Shown here: piece by piece, positions 57,513-64,000 of the stretch | Position numbering within the stretch: the first letter of the stretch is position 1 | How the letters are laid out: each line of letters opens with the position of its first letter | Origin: a bacterium BMS3Abin11 | GTDB lineage: Bacteria > Pseudomonadota > Gammaproteobacteria > BMS3Bbin11 | Reading direction: 5' to 3' | Assembly (NCBI GenBank): GCA_002897635.1 | Contig: BDTD01000018.1 | Span: forward strand, 62,001 to 126,000 | Length of the DNA: 64,000 bases | Translations under genes and position numbers: made by a program | The notes under the pieces: model-generated | What the model was told of the DNA's origin: nothing | Seen by the model: only the letters and a program-made list of their open reading frames with translations | The model's database searches: none

Positions 57513-57551
57513 CTTAATTTCTAACATCCATCTGTAAACTGGAGTTTACAT

Positions 57552-58685
57552 ATGATCCAGAAAGCCTTTTTACTACTTACCATTGCATATTTGTTTGCTC
57601 CCAGTCTGTCATTTGCTTCAGCAAGATGGTATTCAGGCGATCAGGTAACCAGGGGAGCAGGTTTATACGCAAATTACTGTGCTGGATGCCACAAGGCAAA
57701 CGCAGAGGGAACCGAAAACTGGCGTAAAACAGTCAGCAATGGTAAATATCCACCACCGCCACTTAATGGCACAGCGCATGCCTGGCACCATTCAATAAAA
57801 GTTTTGGCTAATACTATCCGGGATGGGGGTATTAAGATTGGTGGTGTCATGCCGGCATTTAAAGACAAACTTGATGCCAGGCAGACACTGGATGTCATCG
57901 CTTTTATCCAGTCTAAATGGGAAGATAAAGTTTATTCGGCGTGGCTGGAACGGAATCCACGTCCACAACAGGAGAAAGTGTCTGCTGAAAAAAATGTAAG
58001 CGACAAAAATACGGACATTGATCCCCGCATAACCAGGCTGCAAGAATTTTTACCTGGCAGAACCATCAGTACGCCTGAAAAAACACCTGTAAACGGAATT
58101 TACCAGGTAAGGGTAGGAAGCAAGTATATCTATGTTACGGAAGATGGAGAGTATGCACTGATTGGTAATCTTCTGGATCTTAAGAATGGCATCAATCTTA
58201 CACAGCGGGCACAGGCCAGAGATAATGTTCCCCTGCTAAAATCATTTCCTGAAAAAGACTTAATTATTTTCACGGCAGAAGGTAAAGAAAAGGCAGCAAT
58301 CAGCGTTTTTTCTGATACCAGTTGTCCCTTTTGCAAGAAATTTCATAAGGAAGTCCCATCATTGCAGAAAGCCGGTGTGAGCGTGCGCTATATTCCCTTT
58401 CCTAGAGGCTTAGATAAAGGTCCAGGATATAAGGATATGCTTTCGGTCTGGTGCTCGGAAGATCGAAACAAGGCAATGAATATCGCATTGGGTGTTAGCA
58501 AGGGTAAGCTCGGAAACGGAAACTGTGGTGCTGACAAGGTTCTTCGTGCAGGTTTTGAGCTGGGTCAGAGGGTTGGTGTGCGTGGAACACCAACAATATA
58601 TTTGCCCGATGGGTCTTCGATAAGCGGGTATGTAGCAGCACAAAAAATTATTGAAAGTCTTACTCAGAAAAAAATTATACAGTAA
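57552..58685 (+). CDS. Cytochrome c-DsbC fusion protein (periplasmic)
   Basis: The 377 residues have a signal peptide (about 1-23), a cytochrome c domain (about 30-125; CAGCH at 43-47, likely Met ligand 100 in GGVMPAFKD) and a linker. A complete DsbC-like part follows: dimerisation domain (about 160-235, IYVTEDGEYALIGNLLDL) and thioredoxin domain with DTSCPFCKKFHKEVP (Cys258, Cys261), the second structural Cys pair (SVWCSEDR, NGNCGADK) and cis-Pro347 in VRGTPTIYLPDG. It is probably a heme-coupled disulfide isomerase or reductase in the periplasm. This fusion is not one I know as standard. Confidence 0.85.
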   Translation: MIQKAFLLLTIAYLFAPSLSFASARWYSGDQVTRGAGLYANYCAGCHKANAEGTENWRKTVSNGKYPPPPLNGTAHAWHHSIKVLANTIRDGGIKIGGVMPAFKDKLDARQTLDVIAFIQSKWEDKVYSAWLERNPRPQQEKVSAEKNVSDKNTDIDPRITRLQEFLPGRTISTPEKTPVNGIYQVRVGSKYIYVTEDGEYALIGNLLDLKNGINLTQRAQARDNVPLLKSFPEKDLIIFTAEGKEKAAISVFSDTSCPFCKKFHKEVPSLQKAGVSVRYIPFPRGLDKGPGYKDMLSVWCSEDRNKAMNIALGVSKGKLGNGNCGADKVLRAGFELGQRVGVRGTPTIYLPDGSSISGYVAAQKIIESLTQKKIIQ

Positions 58686-58746
58686 TAGCCAGATGTCGAT
58701 GCTGCCTTTTCTTTTTCTCTTTAAATAAGTAAGCACAAAGAAGGCT

Positions 58747-59520
58747 TTGTTAAATAACCTTAAACGCTGGTATCGGTCTACGGTGCTGCGCGATACACGT
58801 ATTCCATTTCAGCTCTGGCAACAGAGTACCAGCAACCTTTTCTGGTTTAATCGACTCAGTACGAAGCAGCTTACTCGGTTGCGTAAGCTGACCGGACTTT
58901 TTCTGCATGAAAAACAGTTTACTGCGGCAGCAGGGATGGATCTGTCCGAGAAAATGATGGTGCAGATTGCCGCCCAGGCCTGTCTGCTGATTCTAAATAG
59001 AAAAATTAGCGATTTTGATGGCTGGCATGAGGTCATTGTGTACCCCGATGCCTTTATTGTTGAATTTGAACACGTAGATGAAGCGGGTGTGATGCACAGT
59101 TCAGAACGAACCCTGGGTGGTGAAGCATGGGGGAGGGGGCCGGTTATCCTTTCATGGGCGGATGCGGATCCAGACAGGCGGGATGCGCACCACTTTGGGT
59201 CGAATGTTGTGCTGCATGAATTTGCTCATAAACTGGATATGCTCAATGGTGTTGCAAATGGAATGCCGGTGTTAAATAAAGATATGAAAAGGGAAGACTG
59301 GACCCGCATATTTAGCTGTGCATATGATCGTTTGCTCAGAGAGCTGGAACGCGGTCATCATGTTTCTATTGATCCCTATGCAGCACAAAGTCCCGCAGAG
59401 TTTTTCGCCGTGGTGTCAGAGTACTTCTTTATGGCACCCAAATTTTTACAGAAGCACTACCCGGGTGTATACGGGGAGATGTCTTTGTACTATCGCCAGA
59501 ACCCATTGAAACAGATTTAA
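58747..59520 (+). CDS. MtfA-like zinc peptidase (M90 family)
   Basis: The 257-residue product has the metalloprotease motif VVLHEFAHKLDMLNG (HExxH at 157-161), then DPYAAQSPAEFFAVVSEYFF with the downstream Glu ligand, matching MtfA. E. coli MtfA inactivates the repressor Mlc and has aminopeptidase activity. A role in sugar uptake control here is not shown. The start is TTG 58747 with AGAAGG close upstream. It follows the cytochrome-DsbC gene after 61 bases. Confidence 0.9.
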   Translation: MLNNLKRWYRSTVLRDTRIPFQLWQQSTSNLFWFNRLSTKQLTRLRKLTGLFLHEKQFTAAAGMDLSEKMMVQIAAQACLLILNRKISDFDGWHEVIVYPDAFIVEFEHVDEAGVMHSSERTLGGEAWGRGPVILSWADADPDRRDAHHFGSNVVLHEFAHKLDMLNGVANGMPVLNKDMKREDWTRIFSCAYDRLLRELERGHHVSIDPYAAQSPAEFFAVVSEYFFMAPKFLQKHYPGVYGEMSLYYRQNPLKQI

Positions 59521-59600
59521 AAAAACTCTAATTATAGTATGCTGAACTTATCATTACTTATTTCTAAAGGTGCCTCCAGAGGGTGTCTTCTACAAATTAA

Positions 59601-59622
59601 GGCACCTCTATTAATTCATGAA
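59601..59622 (+). repeat. Terminal fragment of the MITE-like family
   Basis: GGCACCTCTATTAATTCATG matches the left end of the family and is preceded by TTAA (59597-59600). GGTGCC at 59569-59574 lies upstream in opposite sense. The remainder of the element is missing. It lies about 60 bases upstream of the diguanylate cyclase gene. Confidence 0.6.
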
Positions 59623-59680
59623 GAAGCCAGAAAAAATAGAGGTAATCAGGGTTCTATTTTAACACCAGTGATTATTTAGA

Positions 59681-60463
59681 ATGATGAAATATCCAGGGAT
59701 TACAACTCAACAGGTGATGTTTCGCATAGCGGTCGTCATTGCAGTGGCAGAATTCTTTATAATGCTTGGGTTGGAAACCTATCCATACCCTTTCTCTCAT
59801 ACGACAGGAGCTGTACTCGATGTAATATTGCTGGTTTTAATATCTTCACCGGTCATTTATTTCTGGATAATAAACCCATTCAAGCGAGAACGTGATGAGG
59901 CGATTAGCGAACTTGCCGATATGGCTTATAGTGACCCGCTCACAGGCCTGCCTAACCGGAGAGTTTTCCTGAAATCCATGGAAAAAACGCTTGCAGAATG
60001 TGCCAGGCATCACATTCATGCCGCCCTGATCCTGATTGATCTTGATGAATTTAAAAATGTAAATGATACCTATGGGCATGATGCAGGCGATGCCGTACTT
60101 ATTGAAGTTGGACAACGTTTACAAAAAGGCATGAGGAAAGAGGATGTTGTTAGTAGAGTGGGTGGGGATGAATTTATTATTCTGATAAAACAACTCAATG
60201 ATGACAGTGACAAAGCGGCGAAGGAAGCCATGGCTTTTGCAGAAAAAATCAAGCTCTCGCTGGCAGCACCCATCAAATATACGCACAAAAGAATTCAACT
60301 CGATTCAAGCCTGGGTATAAATCTGCTAGGTTCTGAGACCTATAAAATTGAGGCGGAAATTCGTAAAGCAGATGTAGCAATGTATCATGCCAAACGGATG
60401 GGGAAAGGGCATGTGGTAATGTATGAGGCTTCGATGGTGGGCCGAGAAACAAGTCGAAACTAG
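59681..60463 (+). CDS. Diguanylate cyclase (GGDEF protein)
   Basis: The 260 residues have two N-terminal membrane helices (about 12-30 and 42-62) and a GGDEF domain (about 75-250), with DPLTGLPNRRVFL, DLDEFKNVNDTYGHDAGD and RVGGDEFIIL (GGDEF at 161-165). The inhibitory I-site RKED lies five residues before it. The protein should make cyclic di-GMP at the membrane and be product-inhibited. No sensory domain beyond the helices is seen. ATG 59681 and 59684 are alternative starts. Confidence 0.93.
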   Translation: MMKYPGITTQQVMFRIAVVIAVAEFFIMLGLETYPYPFSHTTGAVLDVILLVLISSPVIYFWIINPFKRERDEAISELADMAYSDPLTGLPNRRVFLKSMEKTLAECARHHIHAALILIDLDEFKNVNDTYGHDAGDAVLIEVGQRLQKGMRKEDVVSRVGGDEFIILIKQLNDDSDKAAKEAMAFAEKIKLSLAAPIKYTHKRIQLDSSLGINLLGSETYKIEAEIRKADVAMYHAKRMGKGHVVMYEASMVGRETSRN

Positions 60464-60469
60464 TAAATG

Positions 60470-62020
60470 TTATCCGTTATTTACTGCCCGCCGTGGTGAA
60501 GCCACAAGTTCAGCCAGTTCAGCAGTGATTGTTTGCCTGTTTTTCTGCAAGTTCATTTCATTATCACGATCGTAGTGGATCAATGCCAGTGACTTTATAG
60601 TCTGATCAAGTTCCGCATCAGATTGGTATTTCTTTTTCCAGCGTGCCAACCAGTCAGTCAAGCTTAGATTCACAGGCCAGCCCTCAGCTTCCCCGGCCAG
60701 TCTTAAGCCTGCTACGACCTCCTGGGTCGTGTTTGCCTGTCGAATATTCAAAATAGCCTGTTGATGCAGTTTTCTATATCGGAACCGGGAGAGCAGGTGA
60801 CGATAAAGGGCCCATACCAGAGCTAGAATAAATGCAGTTAGCAGCAGGACTGCCAAAAAGCGGCTGATAATTCCAGCTGAAAAGGGTTTTTCTGCCTGGT
60901 GAACTAGCGTCTCAAGCCTGCCTGTAGCGGGATCAAAATACTGGATCTTCAAGTTCGGGAGATCGGCAAAACCATTTTTTAAGGGCTTAAAAGGAATGGT
61001 ATGTAGCACACGACCGTTCACTCCTATCCTGTCAGGCTGCATACTGCGAACGCTTGTGGCAGGAAAAAAATGAATGCCGTCACCGGATTGTATCTGCCTG
61101 AGTATCGGTGGTAGCCAATAGGGTGTCAGTGATTTACTTTCGATAGAAATATTCCAGTAGGCGAGATCATCTGTATAAAGCAGCCCTTCTGATACTAAGC
61201 CTTCTGATGTAATCGATGAACTGATGTCAACTTTTCCAACAGGAACAGTGGGGGGTAGGTATGAGGGCAGGGGGCGGACCTTAAGTTTGATCTTTGGCAG
61301 ATAAAAGACTCGTCTGACGACGCCGTTCAGGTGGTATTCAATCGGCGGTAATTCTATTTCTGAAATGCCTGGCTGTAGCGGTAACAACGACCACCCGGCT
61401 GTGATTGTTGATCTGCCACTATTTTCATTTTCCGTCCACACGCGTTTTATGGGTAGTGCTGTAATCTCTATTCCGTCAACAGGCAGATCTCCCAGTTTGA
61501 TAGTAGCGAACTCTTCCGCTGTGCTTAGTGTCAGGGAGACAAGAATCTGTTCGCGCTGCCAGACCTTCGTTGATGAGAGACTACTGTCCAGCAGGATTTT
61601 TGTTCCCTTATTGCTTGCATCCATAATCGTAAGAATTGCTTCATTACTACTGATTTTGCCCAGGGTAAAGGCAGGTATAAGCAGCTTGCCTGTTTGGCGG
61701 GGATATATTTTCAGCCTTAGTATCTGCCGGGTGATTGCATCTGATCCTTTTTTACTATCTGGTTGTTCGTGTACTTCCTTATTTTGCTGAATTATTTCAC
61801 TCTCAAGATCCCGGGAATCGATAGCAAACTGTGCAGACAGTGCATCGAGTGGCAGTAGTGACAGATCGGCCTTTAGACCTTCTGCAATGATCTTCAGATA
61901 GATCGGTCTGCCGTATTCCCCTGTAGTATGCTTCAGCTCAATTTTAAGCGATGGCTTTGCTGTTGCTAATACGGGATAAAGTAGCAGGATAAAGAACAGA
62001 ATTTTGAGCTGACTCACCAT
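60470..62020 (-). CDS. batD: BatD-like protein (oxygen tolerance / Bat system)
   Basis: The 516 residues have a signal peptide (about 1-22), several Ig-like beta domains (ELKHTTGEYGRPIYLKI at the start), and a C-terminal membrane helix (about 393-412) with a basic cytoplasmic tail. This is the BatD layout. Bat proteins were first linked to aerotolerance in Bacteroides; here their exact role is unknown. It overlaps the VWA-TPR gene by seven bases. Confidence 0.85.
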   Translation of the reverse strand: MVSQLKILFFILLLYPVLATAKPSLKIELKHTTGEYGRPIYLKIIAEGLKADLSLLPLDALSAQFAIDSRDLESEIIQQNKEVHEQPDSKKGSDAITRQILRLKIYPRQTGKLLIPAFTLGKISSNEAILTIMDASNKGTKILLDSSLSSTKVWQREQILVSLTLSTAEEFATIKLGDLPVDGIEITALPIKRVWTENENSGRSTITAGWSLLPLQPGISEIELPPIEYHLNGVVRRVFYLPKIKLKVRPLPSYLPPTVPVGKVDISSSITSEGLVSEGLLYTDDLAYWNISIESKSLTPYWLPPILRQIQSGDGIHFFPATSVRSMQPDRIGVNGRVLHTIPFKPLKNGFADLPNLKIQYFDPATGRLETLVHQAEKPFSAGIISRFLAVLLLTAFILALVWALYRHLLSRFRYRKLHQQAILNIRQANTTQEVVAGLRLAGEAEGWPVNLSLTDWLARWKKKYQSDAELDQTIKSLALIHYDRDNEMNLQKNRQTITAELAELVASPRRAVNNG

Positions 62021-63897
62021 GGCAGGATACCGGGAACAATTTCTGCTTCTTCCAGTGGTGCAGGAAAACCTTCTTCCATTTCAAACAGACGCTTCCATAG
62101 TAATATCTGGAGATCTTCCAGCTCACGCATACGCAGTCGGGCAGCGGTAATGTCCTGGTGCCATTGGGATCGTTTATTACCAGCGATAAGGCCAGGTGAT
62201 GAACTTCCATTTTGTGCCAGACGCACATGTGCCAGGCCTTTAGCCAGTAGCTTCGATAGTTCCTGCGGTGGAATATCGGGTAGTGGGAGTTCGGTATTCT
62301 TCCTTTCTTCTTCATTATCGAATGTCATGGATCCCTGGTTATTGATGTCCAGTCCCTGTTCTGCACGAGCGCTGCGGGGACCTGTGCCCATGCGACTGGC
62401 CAGGCCCTGTTGAATCTGATCCTCGATAAGTTGCTGCAATGATAAGCTGAGGCTGAGGTTAGCTATCGATGCTTCATGTGATGGTCGATACAGCAGGGAA
62501 TCTCTATAAAGCGCTGCGGCCAGCGCATAGTCACCGGTCATAAAGGTAGCATTTGCCAAATTATAGATAGCGCTGCCGCGTTGCTGATCGTTGTTAGCAA
62601 GAATGATAGCCTGATTAAATTGTGTGATCGCCTGTGAGTACTCAGCCAGTCGGTAAAAGCTATTACCTTCACCAAACCGACCGAGGAAACCGGGTATCTG
62701 ACGATAGAAATTTGCCGCCTGATCAAATCTTTCTGCAGCATAGCTCTGGTAAGCCATGTTAGCCTGTTCAGATGAATATTCTGAGGCAGATGCTTCATTT
62801 GTCTGTAACAAAGAGGCAAGTATCAACAGGCACATCGGTACCAGCATTTTAGGGTGGCTAACAGGTTGCAAACGGTAAGGCATCAGGCAAATAAACAGCA
62901 GTATGATGGCAGGGAACAGGAACCATGGGTAGAGTTCCCGCCAGATCGTTTCATCGTTGCTGATTTCGTCACCGAGAGTGACAGATCCAGCGGCTATACC
63001 CTGCCGGTAAAGATATTGCCAGTCACTGTCGTCATTCTGGGCAATGATAAAGCGCCCCTTTCCTGCGCTTGCAAGATCGGCAAGTAAGGTCTCGTCCATG
63101 CGTGAAATAACCGGGCGGCCTTCATGTTGCAACCACCCGCTTTCATTATCGGGGGTGGCATCACCTTCCGGGCTGCCGAGGCCGAGTATATACAGGGGTA
63201 TCGATGCCTTGTTCAGGCCGCTGATAGCCGTCCGGAGTTGCTGCAATGAATCGCTGTTGCTGGAAATATCACCGTCTGTTAGCCAGAGAACGGTAGATTT
63301 GGTATCAAATGACGCCGTCTCTATTTCTTTCCTTGCCAGTGTGAGAGCATCGCTTGCCTGACTGCCATAGGTCGGTAGAGGAATCGAATCGATGAACTTT
63401 AAATAATATTTTACTGCATTGATGTCATGGGTAAATGGCAGTAGTAGATGTGCACGGGAGGTGTAAAGGATGATGCCAATACGGCTATTGGTCGCGCTTT
63501 GCAATAATTCGTTGATTTCAATTTGTGCCCGTCGTAGTCGATTCGGCTCAACATCACGCGTTCGCATGGAACGCGAAACATCGACCACGATCATGATATT
63601 CATGTCCGGGGTATCTGCCGAAGCAGGCTGTTCAAGCAATAGCCGTGGACCGGCCATTGAGATTGCCAGTAACAGCCAGCTGATAATGTATAAGGTATTG
63701 CGTGTGAATATCAAAGAATGTTGCTTTTTAACGCAGTACCAGCCAGTCCATGCCTGTAATTCAGGGTCAGCGTATCTTGATAGCTTTCTTTTATTAGACA
63801 GCCTTCGCATTGCCAGCAGAATAAAGGGCTGTAATGCGAGTAGGAACCACAGGGGTTCCCGCCAGTACACACTCTCCATCCAGGCCATGTCGATCAT
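62014..63897 (-). CDS. batB: VWA-TPR protein (BatB-BatC type)
   Basis: The 627 residues have two N-terminal membrane helices (about 14-30 and 68-84). A von Willebrand A domain follows (about 98-290), with the MIDAS motif VVDVSRSMRTRD (Asp106, Ser108, Ser110) and LWLTDGD. A helix (about 310-330) and TPR repeats (about 380-470; YAAERFDQAANFYRQI and YSQAITQFNQAI) come next. It thus merges the BatB and BatC functions. The start overlaps the stop of the upstream gene (ATGA). GGAG lies 10 bases before the start. Confidence 0.88.
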   Translation of the reverse strand: MIDMAWMESVYWREPLWFLLALQPFILLAMRRLSNKRKLSRYADPELQAWTGWYCVKKQHSLIFTRNTLYIISWLLLAISMAGPRLLLEQPASADTPDMNIMIVVDVSRSMRTRDVEPNRLRRAQIEINELLQSATNSRIGIILYTSRAHLLLPFTHDINAVKYYLKFIDSIPLPTYGSQASDALTLARKEIETASFDTKSTVLWLTDGDISSNSDSLQQLRTAISGLNKASIPLYILGLGSPEGDATPDNESGWLQHEGRPVISRMDETLLADLASAGKGRFIIAQNDDSDWQYLYRQGIAAGSVTLGDEISNDETIWRELYPWFLFPAIILLFICLMPYRLQPVSHPKMLVPMCLLILASLLQTNEASASEYSSEQANMAYQSYAAERFDQAANFYRQIPGFLGRFGEGNSFYRLAEYSQAITQFNQAIILANNDQQRGSAIYNLANATFMTGDYALAAALYRDSLLYRPSHEASIANLSLSLSLQQLIEDQIQQGLASRMGTGPRSARAEQGLDINNQGSMTFDNEEERKNTELPLPDIPPQELSKLLAKGLAHVRLAQNGSSSPGLIAGNKRSQWHQDITAARLRMRELEDLQILLWKRLFEMEEGFPAPLEEAEIVPGILPW

Positions 63898-64000
63898 CTG
63901 ATGATACTCCGACTTAATCGATAAAACTGGTAAATGGAAAGGATCAGCAGACTGAAAATTAGCGGGATCGGATAAAGTGGTATGCTGAAGTAACGGGGAG
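63894..64000 (-). CDS. 3' end of an upstream Bat gene (probably batA), truncated by window edge
   Basis: On the minus strand the 35 visible codons encode PRYFSIPLYPIPLIFSLLIL, then SIYQFYRLSRSIIR and a TGA at 63894-63896, which overlaps the next ATG by three bases. A C-terminal membrane helix with a basic tail, and the position before batB, fit BatA, a VWA-domain protein. The assignment rests on context. Confidence 0.5.
   Translation of the reverse strand, partial: PRYFSIPLYPIPLIFSLLILSIYQFYRLSRSIIR

Overview
The window is chromosomal DNA from a gammaproteobacterium. Evidence: the envelope and replication block bamA-skp-lpxD-fabZ-lpxA-lpxB-rnhB-dnaE-accA-tilS-pyrG-kdsA-eno-ftsB, the order ygfZ | sdhCDAB-sdhE-ygfX | nadB | rpoE-rseA-rseB-(rseC)-mucD-lepA-lepB-DUF4845-rnc-era-recO-pdxJ, and a complete System I cytochrome c maturation operon. 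Base composition is moderate. Genus cannot be named from the sequence; the cytochrome c, DUF302 and DsbC-like content would suit a respiratory, perhaps sulfur- or metal-oxidising, relative of Chromatiales or Thiotrichales, but that is a guess.

Layout. 1-15.8 kb: outer-membrane assembly, lipid A and LPS precursor synthesis, DNA polymerase III alpha, acetyl-CoA carboxylase, tRNA-Ile lysidine synthase, CTP synthase, KDO8P synthase, enolase, FtsB. 15.8-18.0 kb: a 7-bp tandem repeat, a heme-binding beta-barrel protein, a small unknown and ygfZ. 18.1-24.1 kb: succinate dehydrogenase with its assembly factor, and nadB. 24.4-34.9 kb: the sigma-E operon (with a decayed rseC), mucD, lepA, lepB, rnc, era, recO, pdxJ. 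34.9-42.2 kb: yggX, an unusual A-type Fe-S carrier with an ATP-grasp enzyme, unknown envelope proteins, a GAF histidine kinase broken by a stop codon, a response regulator, tRNA-Asn. 42.2-52.6 kb: aminotransferase, uvrB, ccmABCDEFGHI. 52.9-55.0 kb: two unknown genes sharing an N-terminal module. 55.1-58.7 kb: cytochrome c-FTR1 iron permease behind a Fur-like box, a DUF302 protein, and a cytochrome c-DsbC fusion. 58.7-64.0 kb: MtfA-type peptidase, diguanylate cyclase, and a Bat operon on the minus strand running off the window.

The most notable non-coding feature is a family of small non-autonomous mobile-element-like repeats. Full copies are 158-161 bp, with related shorter copies and one of 261 bp. 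Their ends read GG(A/C)(A/G)CCTCT(G/A)AT(T/C)AAT, and two copies have perfect 4-bp flanking duplications TTAG and CTAA, fitting the target YTAR. Copies sit exactly at stop codons, supply the last codons of some genes, and separate sdhA from sdhB and rnc from era while supplying the ribosome-binding sequence of the downstream gene. Other repeat types (7-bp units, inverted CCACAGAGG pairs, 14- and 16-bp tandem duplications) fill further gaps.

Functional links: the ccm operon would mature the two c-type cytochrome fusions encoded a few kilobases downstream; sigma-E and MucD serve the outer-membrane system encoded at the left edge. The most interesting candidate new system is the 55.1-58.7 kb iron/redox cluster, in which heme c domains are fused to an iron permease and to a complete DsbC-like disulfide isomerase.
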